From NCBI GenBank assembly GCA_949358305.1, contig OX442314.1, forward strand, positions 11,711,060 to 11,775,059: DNA of 64,000 bases, read 5' to 3'. Shown here in pieces: positions 12,480-23,520 of this stretch. The stretch's first letter is position 1. The number at the start of each line of letters is the position of its first letter. Both the position numbers and the translations under genes were made by a program. Under the pieces are notes generated by a model. It searched no databases. It was given only the letters and a program-made list of their open reading frames with translations, and was not told the origin of the DNA. This DNA comes from Strigamia acuminata (lineage: Eukaryota > Arthropoda > Chilopoda > Geophilomorpha > Linotaeniidae).

Positions 12480-13542
12480 TTGATAGAATACAAAATTTAA
12501 GCAAATTTAACCAAAAACTCATCCAAATTATTCAATTTTAAATCTAAAACCCGACCCAAACCATTTAAAAACATCAATTTGACTCCATTTTATTCCAAAA
12601 ACACCCAAAAATCCTCATTATTAAAAAAATTAACAAAATAAAAAAATAAATAAAAAAAACCTAGAAACCTTTTATGTCATAAAAACACCCCAAGAAAACT
12701 TTGCTCCACGTCCAGTCTCCCGAGATCATTTCCCAACAGCCAAAATTCCCTCGCGACACCGACATGCCGAGAGTCGTTGTGTCAACTCGCGTCCATTAGG
12801 ACCTGATTAAAGGCCTTTATTAAATTCCCGCCTTGCAAACCAATCCGACCCTGGGGCGAGCGCCTCATTTCTGACACGTGCACAATGCGCGCATTGATGG
12901 ATACGCTACAACTTCATCCTCCTCGTGTCTTTAACAGGTGGCAATCAGTCCCCAGCCTCCGATTTTTTCCTTTTCTTTTCCCCACCCCCGCATCGCACTC
13001 GAAACGCGAAATGTGTTTAACGGGCTCCCGAAAATACCTTCAACTGCCACGCTCATCAAAATAAGCTAAATTGAGGTCTGCAGCCGTCAATCACTTTTCT
13101 TTTCAATCAATTTGACACAACTCAAGCAAGCCAGGGCCATTGCAACCTCTTGAACCGACCCGGTCAAGTAAACGAACGCCCCCACAGTAGCTGCAAGAAC
13201 CCTGCATGTGCCACCACAGAGGGTGTTGTCTTCGTCACCCTCCATCACTCACGCTCATCCCTAGCTCTTTGTAGCCTACGTCTGCTCGGATGAGAAACTT
13301 GAGCTTTGACAATTCCAAAGTCGCGCCCTTCCTTCGTCAACCACGAGGTGTCGTCTCACAGGAAACGCACGACAACCCTGTCAACAGTGTTGACAGCTTC
13401 GTCAATTGCATCCTTCGTAATTTTTTTGCGCCAACATGACATTCAACTTGTCTGCATACAAAACAAAAAAGGTAAATGTGTTTGGAATGAGAGAGACGAA
13501 TTCAATCAGAACTACGCAAAGTTGAATTGTGAAGTAGTATGT
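12480..13542. other. Non-coding DNA with GC-richer patch 12,710-13,320
   Basis: The patch is unique sequence with homeodomain-like and TGACA-type words (for example AATCAATTTGACA near 13,110). No exon can be supported. A regulatory role is possible but unproven. Confidence 0.3.
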
Positions 13543-13799
13543 TACCATATTTTACCGATTAAGAGTCGCCCTCGAATAGTAGCCGCGGCTGAGACACCAA
13601 GAACACCGTATTTTTGCAAAAGTACGGTATTGTTTCTGAATTTAACCTCACGAAGGATGATCGTACGCTTCGTTCGTGACGTTCAGACTTCGTTTGCTAC
13701 AGTAAACAAATGTAACAAACGAAAAACCGAAATTGTAATTGCTGACAAAAATGGCAGTTTTGAATAAGAGCCGCGGCTCTTGATTGATAAAATACGATA
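13543..13799 (+). mobile_element. MITE family with SacII palindrome, copy 2
   Basis: This 257-bp copy is colinear with copy 1 (7,732-8,004). It has the same AGCCGCGGCT motif near both ends and related termini (TACCATATTTTACCG / AAAATACGATA). An open frame of 153 codons crosses it and is spurious. Confidence 0.8.
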
Positions 13800-14686
13800 T
13801 TTATGTTTTTCTTTTTTTAATCTTGCTTTCGAAGTAGATTTTATTTGTCCAGTAGCAATATTTGAGTTGTGATCATCTCTTGGACAAAAACACGTGTCTG
13901 CACATCACGTACTGCGCATTTAACCTAGAGATTGTCAAGCTTGTTGCAGCAAAGAAAATAAAGCAACAACATTTCGGTAAGTACGTTTGTTAACGAGTTT
14001 ATTGTGGTTTGTTTACTTTATTTTAGCATTACTATGACTAATGTTAGGCTAAATAACGACTGGAATTAGAAAATCAACTGCGCAGAATGGGATGTGAAGT
14101 GTGAATCTGGCATTAAGACGCCCAGCGCGAACTGTAAGTTGTGGTTTCTCTTTTTCTAGTTTTGGTTAGGGTTTATGACCACTTTTGTGTCCATTCCCTT
14201 ATTAAAACATTTGGCTTAAATCGGACAGAAACTCTGATTTTGATTTTTACTCTCACAATAAACATCACAAAATACGCTTAGAAAATTAAAATACACTTTA
14301 ATTGTATCTTTATTTTTTTAAAACTTAATTGAATACTTGATTTTTAGAAATAACAGGTAATGAATTTAGTGTTTGAATTTGGTATCAAGATATCGGCATC
14401 TTTTCAAATAAAACCGAACCAAAACTGATCTGATCGGTTTTAAATCAAACCACTTCAATCACAAAGTTAGTGACAATGACAATTGACGACAACTTCTGCC
14501 CTTCCGTTTCATGTAAACCACAAAAATTTCAATGAAGTTTGTGGCGATATTGACAAGTCACCATGCAAATAAAATATATTTACTAATTCCGGCAACGTAA
14601 AGGCGACCATATATCCCGGTTTTCAGCCTCTTGTCCTGGTGACCTGAAACGAGGCTTTGGGACGGGTCTCTTCATTTCATTGCCTT
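13800..14686. other. Non-coding DNA, no gene seen
   Basis: No supported exon or strong repeat is visible. Confidence 0.35.
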
Positions 14687-14832
14687 CATTTTGTCGCCTA
14701 TCATTTCGTCGCCATTTTTAGCAAGTTTTTTCACTCTGTCCCAGTTAAGGTGTGGTGAGCGCACACTGAGCAGGGAACTTGCGTTAGAAGCCCGAGTTGA
14801 CCGAAGCGACAAAATCATAGACGACGAAATGG
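14687..14832. mobile_element. Small element with 28-bp imperfect inverted ends
   Basis: The left arm CATTTTGTCGCCTATCATTT (about 14,687) is matched in inverted form by the right arm ending ATAGACGACGAAATGG at 14,832. The enclosed DNA is about 90 bp and GC-richer than its flanks. Family unknown. Confidence 0.5.
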
Positions 14833-15022
14833 CCTTATAACACGGTTTATAAAACTTTTTAAAATAATTTTTTTTTTTAATTTATGAAATTAAAATTTTT
14901 TTCCTACTTTTTAATCATCCCATAGATCTGACAAATATTGGCTAGATGGCCAAATGTTAACTTGGATAATTTGTAGTAACTAAAAACATCAAATTTAGTT
15001 ATTTATTTCGTTTAATTTATGA

Positions 15023-15263
15023 CAGGGTTGTCCAACATCCTGGCTTCCCTGAGCTACATTGGAAGAAGAGGAATTGTCTTGAGCCACACATAAAATACAG
15101 TATCTAACGATAGCTGATGAGCAAAAAAAACGTGATATACAGTATACACAAGTAAAAATGTCCTCGCATAATAATCCTACTTTTAATGCTGTTTGCTGTC
15201 CAAAGAAAACAAAAATCTCTAAGTCTGTTCGGTCACATTCGGGCCGTGGGTTGGACACCCCTG
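15023..15263. mobile_element. hAT (Charlie-like) MITE with 8-bp target duplication
   Basis: The ends are CAGGGTTGTCCAAC on the left and the reverse complement of CAGGGGTGTCCAACC on the right. The flanking 8-mers ATTTATGA (15,015-15,022) and ATATATGA (15,264-15,271) differ by one base. The terminal sequence is the classical form for Charlie-type hAT elements. No transposase. Confidence 0.85.
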
Positions 15264-15463
15264 ATATATGACAACTGGTATCATCGATATATTTTCGAGA
15301 CATACTTGTATTTATACCAACAAAAATTTTTTAACGTGTAAACAACCGGATTAACCCCAATTTTAAAATCAAAGGCTGCACGTGCACAACCGAGGGGTAC
15401 GACATTCAGCCGCTTCTTGGACAAATCCAAATGCCGAATTCCATTGAATCCAAATCTTCTACA

Positions 15464-15560
15464 CTCTAAAAAAATTTTAGTTGGCTCAGAGACAGCTAAA
15501 CAATTTAGTAGAATTAACTAACTAAACTTAGTTAAGGCCAACAAAATCCTAAAGTTGTCT
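15464..15560. repeat. Short inverted-repeat element
   Basis: AATTTTAGTTGGC on the left is inverted by GCCAACAAAATCC on the right, with a central palindromic AACTAACTAAACTTAGTTAAG. It may be a tiny MITE. Confidence 0.4.
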
Positions 15561-15570
15561 TTAACTAGAC

Positions 15571-15901
15571 CAGGGTTGCCCAAACAATGAAGCGCGCCTC
15601 ACTGGTGGGGCACGAGCTGATTATTGGTGGGGCACGAGCTGATTATTGGTGGGGCGTACCCATCATACATGCCTAAATAAAACAAGCTTATTTTGCAAAC
15701 TTTTGTAAATTTTTAGGCAAAATTATATAAAATTATATAAAAAATTATACAAAGTTTTATGCAAAATTATATAAAAATTTCTTTTTTTCTTTTTAGTAGT
15801 ATATTTTTTAAAAATTGAATGCACTGGTAGATGAAGTGGGGCGCAGAAGATCGCCTTGCTTAAAAAGTGAGGCGCGATGATAAAAAGTTTTGGAACCCCT
15901 G
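15571..15901. mobile_element. hAT-like MITE with near-perfect 8-bp target duplication
   Basis: The ends are CAGGGTTGCCCAAAC and the inverse of CAGGGGTTCCAAAAC. Flanking 8-mers AACTAGAC (15,563-15,570) and CACTAGAC (15,902-15,909) match at seven positions. A 22-bp direct duplication (unit starts GGTGGGGCACGAGC) sits near the left end. Confidence 0.8.
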
Positions 15902-15909
15902 CACTAGAC

Positions 15910-16562
15910 GCATTCATAGTCATTTAAACTTGTTTATATTTTTTAAACCAGCCTAAATTTAAAATTTTACTTCTAACCCTTCCGTATCCCATCCAATCTC
16001 AAAAATTTGGACATCAAGAATCTGTGTCGTATCCCGCCGCACACAACGCACAAAATCCCTTAAAATTGTCCTACAAAAGACGATCTTATCAAATAGTTGC
16101 TGTAAAAAATTTCAAACCGCCAAATATTTCGTCAATTTCGGAGAGCACAAAGGGCAATGACATCACCCTATTGTCTTTGCCCGAAAAGGTTACCTTGCCA
16201 AGCTTACTCGACAAGAACTACCGCCCTATCAAACAAATTGTTTCTTCCGAATGAATCATTTTATACCACCTAAGCACGTGTCCCACTTTATCTAGATAAT
16301 TGTGATGTTATCTACCAACATCAGCATCACGGCATCACAACACCAGCAATGTTAGTTCATGTTGTTAATGATAAGCAAATAAACTGCACCAAAAATGCTC
16401 TTAATTAAAATATATATCCATCATCTATCTCAAAGCACACTGTCTTTGTGATTATAATAAAGTGATTTTAATGACATTAATGGTGCTCTCAACTACAAAC
16501 AATTAATCAAAACCATTGACCTCTCCATCAAACAATCATCTTCAGTGGTCAAACAAAACGAT
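15910..16562. other. Non-coding DNA, no gene seen
   Basis: A 76-codon open frame near 16,024 shows no family similarity and has no convincing splice context. Confidence 0.35.
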
Positions 16563-16960
16563 TACCTTAAATACTCGAATAGAACACCCGTGCTGTATTG
16601 ACAGAACCTATAGATTTTGACCGTAACTTATTGAATTCAATCGTTCATTGAATTCAATCGTTCGGTCAATTTCCATTTAATTCAGAGTTCTTTATCAATT
16701 TATATATTTATTTTAGTCGTTTTGTTCAATTTATACATTTATTTTAGTCGTTTTGTTCAATTTGTACATTTATTTTAGTCGTTTTGTTCAATTTGTACAT
16801 TTATTTTAGCCGTTTTGTTCAATTTGTACATTTATTTTAGCCGTTTTGTTCAATTTGTACATTTATTTTAGCCGTTTTGTTCAATTTGTACATTTATTTT
16901 AGCCGTTTTGTTCAATTTGTACATTTATTTTAATCGTTTTGGTCAATTTAGGCGTTAAAA
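16563..16960 (+). repeat. Dispersed repeat with expanded 31-bp tandem array
   Basis: The leader contains GAATAGAACACCCGTGCTGT and ATTGACAGAAC. It is followed by about eight 31-bp units of GTTTTGTTCAATTTGTACAT plus TTATTTTAGTC. A second copy of the leader with only about two diverged units is at 62,783-62,941, so the family is dispersed and the array expanded in this copy. Confidence 0.8.
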
Positions 16961-18077
16961 TCCAGTCGTATATTAAGTACATTTTTTAAAATAATTTTTT
17001 CAATTCTCAAAGGTCACTTAATTACTATCCCATCCTGAATTTTTCAGCCACAATAAAATGATCATGGAAAAAGCTTTCCACAACATCAGAATGATGAATG
17101 ATTAGATTAATAGTACATCAACTTCTTTTAAATTTTATTCAAAAGAAAAAAAGAAAAGAAAAGAAAAGATGAGTTAGAGGGGAGTAAATGCAGGTTTCCT
17201 TCCAGCGAGGTTGATGAGTTGGGATCTCGAATGAGTGTTAAGAGTGTGTAGAAGTGCGAGAGGTGGAGGGAGGGGTGGAATCGAGTTTCGCCTCTGTTAC
17301 TGGCGCCATCTATCTTCGAGTAAGGGCAAGGACATTGGAGATGACAGCGAGTTGAAGGAGCCTTCTGATTACTTCATCGTCGGACGCCCACATTTCCCAC
17401 CGAGATGCAACCATTTTTCACGTGTTACCGGGCGAGCTCCTGCTGCGCAAATGACACGGATTAAAACAGGTAATTATCGGATAAAATCCCGCCAGAACTG
17501 ACGTGCCATATTACCCGGCCAACGTTGCTCGTCGTTTTCAATTTCTCACCATTTTCGGTCATAATTTTTACCGCTTTTCGATAGAAATTAGAAACAACTG
17601 TTTTGTTTGTTGCGATGTCGTTTTCATCGAGTTCTTCCTCCAACTGATGCTGCTGCTGCTTTGATTAATGATTTTGCCCAAACAAGAAGAGCAAAGCAAT
17701 TAAACTGCCTCGAACCTGATCGTTACCACCCGACGTCTCTTTCTTATTTTTTAAACAGAAAAAATAAAAGCAGAATTATTTTAATTTTGAAATTTAAATT
17801 TAAAGTTATATTCTAGTTCTAGAAAAAATTTAACATCGGAATTTCGGGTTTTTGACTGCAACATTTCTCCCAAAACTGACATGGGAGTACAATGCTTCGA
17901 CTGTGCTGTCACCTATTGACAGCATTTGTTACCAATTTTCTGAGAACGTGCAAATATCAAGGCAACGAGAGCCAAATGAATAACCTCGTTTCCACCTAAG
18001 AATACGACGTATTTTATGTCATATTGTGCTTAACTTTAAGCAATCAGTTGTGTCATTTATAAGTTTCTTTAACATCG
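16961..18077. other. Non-coding DNA with GC-richer patch 17,160-17,520
   Basis: The patch carries an 88-codon open frame (17,235-17,501) and a CACGTG E-box near 17,419. A donor-like CAG|GTAATT sits at about 17,468. It could be a first exon or regulatory DNA; neither can be shown from sequence alone. Confidence 0.25.
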
Positions 18078-18334
18078 ACTGTATTTTATCGATTAAGAGC
18101 CGCGGCTCTTATTCAAAACTGCCATTTTTGTCAGCAATTACAATTTAGGTTTTTAGTTTGTTACATTTGTTTAATGTAACAAACGAAGTCTGAACGTCAC
18201 GAACGAAGCGTACATTCATCGTTCGTGAGGTTAAATACAGAAACAATACCATACTTTTGCAAAAATACGGTATTCTTGGTGTCTCAGCCGCGGCTACTAT
18301 TCAAGAGCGACTCTTAATCAGTAAAATACGGTAT
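18078..18334 (-). mobile_element. MITE family with SacII palindrome, copy 3 (inverted)
   Basis: This 257-bp copy is in inverted orientation relative to copies 1 and 2. It starts GTATTTTATCGATTAAGAGC and contains AGCCGCGGCT near both ends. It ends in TAAAATACGGTA. Internal sequence matches the other two copies throughout. Confidence 0.8.
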
Positions 18335-19586
18335 TTGTTTAACCACAACCAGGACCCAACTGCTTAGAATCGATGTTTTCTTTTCCTATTCCACGTTTAT
18401 TTGGAAGTGACGGTCCATCAAAACTCTGAGAACTGACTCCAAGAATCCACAACTTCTAACACAACCTTTCCAATTTCCCCACCAGAGGGCTCATCAAACT
18501 AGACCCGACTATAAAAAAAAACCGAGCAAGACCCAAGCATGCAATAAACAAATTGACCTAATGGGCAATAAGCCTATTGTGCAATTCAAAGCAAAGTCCA
18601 TATTTGCACAGTATAATCAGTTCAATTAGCAAAGCAGTTGAACTTATAAACTTTATTTGCATAGAACATTGGATTAGGTCAACACGGAGCAGGAGAGAAG
18701 GCCTATTGCAAACACCATTGATTGCAAAGCTAACGAGGGAGAAAATCAAGTGTGGAAACCAAAGAAAACATGCAAGACACCATTTGAATTAGCCCAAAAC
18801 GCAGAAAACGTGCACAAAGACGAAAATCCTTCCCATTTTCCAATTTTCCCAACCCCGGTTCCACCATTTGACTCGAAATCCCTCATCAAACTATAATGAG
18901 ACTCCTCCACAGAGTTTAATCTAACAAAAGCACACATTGCTTTTGTCGGCGCCGAATGAATGATATCATTTGCATACGGTGATTTCTAACTTGGTTCAAT
19001 GTTGTTGTTTAAACAGGGGTCCACTAAACTTATTAACTGCGCATACCCAATCATCGTAATCAAATTATGCAAAAATGAAGGGAAACTTTCTATTCGCTGA
19101 CACATCATACTAGCATTTTTCAACCATTTTCGCTTCCCAATCGTGACCCCAACCCGACCTCAACTCAAGTAGATCAAATTGGATTTCCTATAAAATGTTA
19201 CAATAAAGAAAGAAAGGGATTTTTGGAAAAAAGAAAAGCGATGGGGCAATGATACCGTTTGTCAGTCATAATGAACACCGCCTACTCTTTTGCATTCGCA
19301 TTCAAACCCATTAGAACCTCAAATTACCATCTGTGCACAGTCCTGGCTGATTCTGCTTCAGGGAGGAGTTGCTAATGTTTTCTGGCTTTATTTAATTGGC
19401 GAGGGTAGTTCATCAACCTCTGACTCCCATCTGTTCTTCAACATGTCTTCATTTTAACATGTTCTGTTTCATTGCGTTTCTCAAGACATTGAACCGTTTA
19501 ATCCAATAACTCCATGCCAATGAGTTATTACCGTAAAAACAGAAAACTACTACGCTATTACAGCGACGGATAATGCTCAATGAATT
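18335..19586. other. Non-coding DNA, no gene seen
   Basis: Unique sequence of mixed composition. No supported exon. Confidence 0.35.
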
Positions 19587-19680
19587 ACAGTCAAAACTCT
19601 TTATAACGAATTGCGATATAACGAATTATCGATATAACAAATACCTAAAAATGGCTGGTTTATTTGGCTGGCCATAGAAC
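19587..19680 (+). mobile_element. Fragment of a pogo/Tigger-like terminal repeat
   Basis: ACAGTCAAAACTCTTTATAA followed by repeated ATATAACGAAT words is typical of one end of pogo/Tigger-class elements. No matching right end was found. Confidence 0.45.
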
Positions 19681-20360
19681 ACCATGTTAAATCGCGATCA
19701 TATTTGCTGTGCATCTGTCAAGATATTTCTTACTGTGTCTATTTTTATAATTGACCTAAATCTGCAGTGAATGTTCTATGCGTGACAAAATTGCAATAAA
19801 AGAATTATAAAAGCAAGCTGATTTCATTTCAAAGAACTCTAATGAAATCAACATCATGTTTTCAATGCTTTAATAAATAAATTATGATGTTGCTATTTTC
19901 CTCACTCCACCACCGTTTTGTTAAGCCAACACATCGTGCAACAACTCAATAAAACTTACACTTTTTCCCACCTGAGGGCAGACCTTCCTGCCTGAAAACT
20001 GAAGAGAAGGGAAAGGGATGGTTCTAGTTTCAAGAGAAAAATGGAACAGCTGTTAGCCCCACTCTTTTGGCGAGCACTTGGGGACCTCAAAGAAGAAAAG
20101 TGGGCGGGGGGAGTGACAAGAATGACCTTCAAGTACACTTAATTACCACCAACATGGCAGTGAATGCAACAACCACTAAAAGCAGTACAGGAGAAGAGAA
20201 ACCAGATCAACAACCCCTTCTGTGAGCAGAATACTAAAATAAAAATGAAAATATACAGAAGAACGTCGATTATGTATCCGAACATCACTTATCCAAACAG
20301 CAGTGATCAATCTTTTAATCGATTTATAACGATTTTGTACCGATTTTTTATTTTCATATT

Positions 20361-20661
20361 CAGTAAGTCCCCTAAAAACAAACATTTGAGTTACAAACTG
20401 TCAGAGATACAAACTTCAAATTTTGCGACATCGTTTATGTTAGTTCGCGTGTCTAAAACTGTATGCCAGCTGTTGTACTTTTCAAAGTAAGATTAAAAAT
20501 TGTGTTTTATACGTATCTTTATTAATTTCTAATAAAAAAGTATGATAAAAAATGTTTTCTTCAATTAGAATTAACAATTTTTCCACCTTGTACAGTTTTG
20601 CTAGACTTACGAACAATTCAACTTGCGAATGCATTCTCGTTCACATATAGGCGACTTGCTG
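20361..20661. mobile_element. Nested element 1 in the 20.3-21.0 kb mosaic
   Basis: Left end CAGTAAGTCCCCT; right end AGGCGACTTGCTG, whose reverse complement is CAGCAAGTCGCCT. The interior is AT-rich and non-coding. The ends resemble pogo/Tigger termini. Confidence 0.6.
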
Positions 20662-20668
20662 TAACCAA

Positions 20669-20873
20669 GGATATCATGGACACGTATCCGTGTGTTATTT
20701 CCTATTGATTCGTTGTTCTGTGTACTGATTGGATGACAGCAATCACATGTCATTACTTGCCAACAAGCATGTTTGTTACCTGTTGTCATCCCAGAATACA
20801 TTGCAGCTATATATTATGTGGCGCCATTGGTGGCAAAACGCCCTGAACATGTGGATATGTATCCATGTTATCC
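20669..20873. mobile_element. Nested element 2 in the 20.3-21.0 kb mosaic
   Basis: Left end GGATATCATGGACACGTATC; right end GATATGTATCCATGTTATCC. These form imperfect inverted repeats of about 21 bp. No coding capacity. Confidence 0.6.
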
Positions 20874-20968
20874 TTGCTTGTACATAAACCTAATGTCCGA
20901 TTATGTGACCAAATTGACTTTACGAACACCTGTGTCTCCCAATTTCGGATAATCGACCTTCTACTGTA

Positions 20969-22994
20969 AAAAGATAATTAAAAAAAAAATAATATAAAAA
21001 AAATAATTCATTTAGTAGCACTTGGGATGACTCCTATAGTCTTTTAATTTCTGTGCTCCAGAGCAGATTCCATAATTGCGCTCTAAATTTGATACCATCC
21101 ATAAATGAGGATGCGAGAGATGAAGATAATTTTCATCTAACCGACAAAGGGGTCAATTCTCCATTAATCTCCCCCTGGTATGGGTAAATTAGGCTTAAAG
21201 AGACGTGGGGGAAGGAAAAAACAACACCCTCGTTCTCATGTAGATATACCTTTTTCCTATTTTCAATTCCCCTCATTTTGATCGCTAACGAGACCATCAT
21301 GAGAGCGCGAGTAGAGTCGGCCATGTTTGTAAAGTAATAACACGACGATAATAAGTTTTGGTTTTATTTTGGTTTCGTTGCCAACTCGCGTGTATTGTGT
21401 CATTTATTCCTTCTAACGAGAAGGAAAAAGGATCGCTTATTGGCATCGCAAACCAATGGCGCTGCCTTAATGAGAAGGTTAGTATAGAAAGCGCGGTAAA
21501 GCTTCTTGTTACTTGAGCCAACGCGAGTTTGGGGCAAAGTGGAATAAGAGAAGCAAAATGAGAGATTTCATTAATGAGTCTCGTCACAAGTTCAAATGGC
21601 GCTCAGCAATTATTTTGCTTTTCGTGAATATCAAATACATTTATCCGCAATAACTTAGTTTAATAAAATCTGCAGCACACACGGCCGACTTGCACCTTTT
21701 TACGAGAAATAATCAAAAACAACTCATCAATTCGTCACTATTGCGTATACGATCAGTTTAACTCATTTTACTCACTGGTGTCTTGATGCCAAAATCAAAC
21801 TGTAACCCCCTGCCTCAAATAATCATTTCTTTACAAATTATAATCGATTAAACTAACCGCATTCCTATATATGTGTGCAACATGTATTTAAACATGTTCT
21901 GTTGTTTAAATAAACATGCCACTGCGACTGAAAACAGACTAAATCGGTCATTTTTTAGGTTAGATCAAAACAAGCAGTTTAAATGTGTTGTTTAAAATGC
22001 TGTATAGTCTAAATGACTTTTTGTGGCAGAAATTTTCGGCCTGGATTTGTCATCAGACACCAGTTGCAATACACTAATATTTTAATCCTACCTTTTGACG
22101 ACTTCATTGCTCATTTATCTGCATTTTTTTCAAATATTTAAACCTGTTATATTCAATTATAAAAACAGTATCAATAAAAAATTCATTATATATTCATTTA
22201 TTAAACCATACAAACCAATTTTATCAAGTTCCACGATTTTTTAAGCCTCTTCATCCTAAACCTGATTTCGTAATAAACAAAAAAAAATCTTAAAAAATTA
22301 TTTTTATAAAAAAAAAAATAATAATAATAATAATAATAATAATAATCATAAACAAAAGCTCAAATTTGACTGGATTTTATTAACCACTCATGTTCCACCA
22401 ACTTATTTGCAACCAAAAAATGTGTTAAGTCATCATCGTTAAACCTTCCCAAAAGCATCTCCAGTCTCGACGCAACGCAACCTTCACTCACTGGTGTTTA
22501 CTTTGGCACAATGCAATTTTCCCATCCCATCAGATATTACAAAGCCGGCATTCTTTTGTCGAAAAAATAGCACAACCAGCTTCTCAACTTGTCTTCATTG
22601 ACACCTCCATCAAAGGCCACCGCTTCGTATCATCCCACGCCCTGCCGACCTCGCCTCACATCCCATCCCAACGCTCACGGATCACTTGCCTATAGATTCC
22701 ATTATAGGCCTCACTTGGGCTGCAACATGCCACCGACCCTACACCACTTAAACCATTAATTCACGCGACAACTGGCGGCAAAAAATAAAATTAAAAAATG
22801 CCTTACTATTTTACTCGTAATACTAATCTCTTACAATCAATGGCATCTTAGAATTAAAGAAATACGATATTTTAATGCTCATCCAGACACTGCTTAGCTA
22901 TAAGCCCACACAAGCAAACAAAATGGCAGATAAACAAACGACCGGCCGCTTCAATCACTCGAAGGTGGCCCAAAAGTTCAAAAAAGTCCATGGA
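20969..22994. other. Non-coding DNA with an (AAT)n microsatellite
   Basis: No supported exon. A clean (AAT)n run is at about 22,317-22,346. About 21,060-21,600 and 22,440-22,760 are unique and slightly GC-richer than average. Confidence 0.4.
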
Positions 22995-23520
22995 CAGTGA
23001 CCAACCGTGTGTTTGAATCGGTTTGAATCGCATTTTTTAAAAATCCGATCCAATCCAAAAAATTTCGGATGGATAAACCAAATATCCAATTCTATCCGGT
23101 AAAAAATGGTGGCCCATCCAATCCTATCCTCATTCAATTCAAACCGAGTGCGGATTGCGGATTGCGGATAGGATTGAATCCCAAACGTCCAAACGTCTCA
23201 AACTGATGAATTAAGTGCAAAAATAACCCAAAAAAATTTAAAAAGAGCAGAACTGACCAAAAATAGTCGAAAAAAATGAGAAAAAAACCATAAGAATTTA
23301 AAATAAAGTGCATTCAAATTGGTTTTTTTAATTTCGGATTATAAAGATCGGTTTTGGTTTTTTTTCCCCAATCCTATCCAGAATGTATGGATAAAATTTT
23401 GAATTATCCAATCCAATTAAAAAAAAATTGGATTGATTTGAGACCATCCGAATCCGACTCAATTCAATCCGAATTCGGTTTTGGTCGGATTATATCCTAT
23501 CCGACCGCATAGCAGGCCCA
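22995..23520. repeat. GGATT/AATCC-rich dispersed-type repeat
   Basis: The words AATCC, ATCCGA, GGATTG and GGATAGG recur on both strands, with GGATTGC tandem near 23,150-23,170. The first half is rich in one strand's words and the second half in their complement. It may be a degenerate MITE, but clear termini were not found. Confidence 0.45.

Larger units (their letters stand above)
20254..20968. mobile_element. pogo-like element carrying two nested insertions
   Basis: The outer ends are TACAGAAGAACGTCGATTAT and the inverse of TACAGTAGAAGGTCGATTAT, giving TA termini as expected for Tc1/mariner-pogo types. The sequence just inside each end matches the element at 491-1,010. The centre is interrupted by two further inverted-repeat elements (20,361-20,661 and 20,669-20,873). 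Confidence 0.75.

Noticed and set aside
13306-13767. 153-codon open frame
   Set aside because: Its second half runs through copy 2 of the SacII-palindrome MITE; no protein family is recognisable.
22995-23520. hAT element with defined ends
   Set aside because: The candidate ends and flanking duplications are too weak; kept only as a GGATT-rich repeat.
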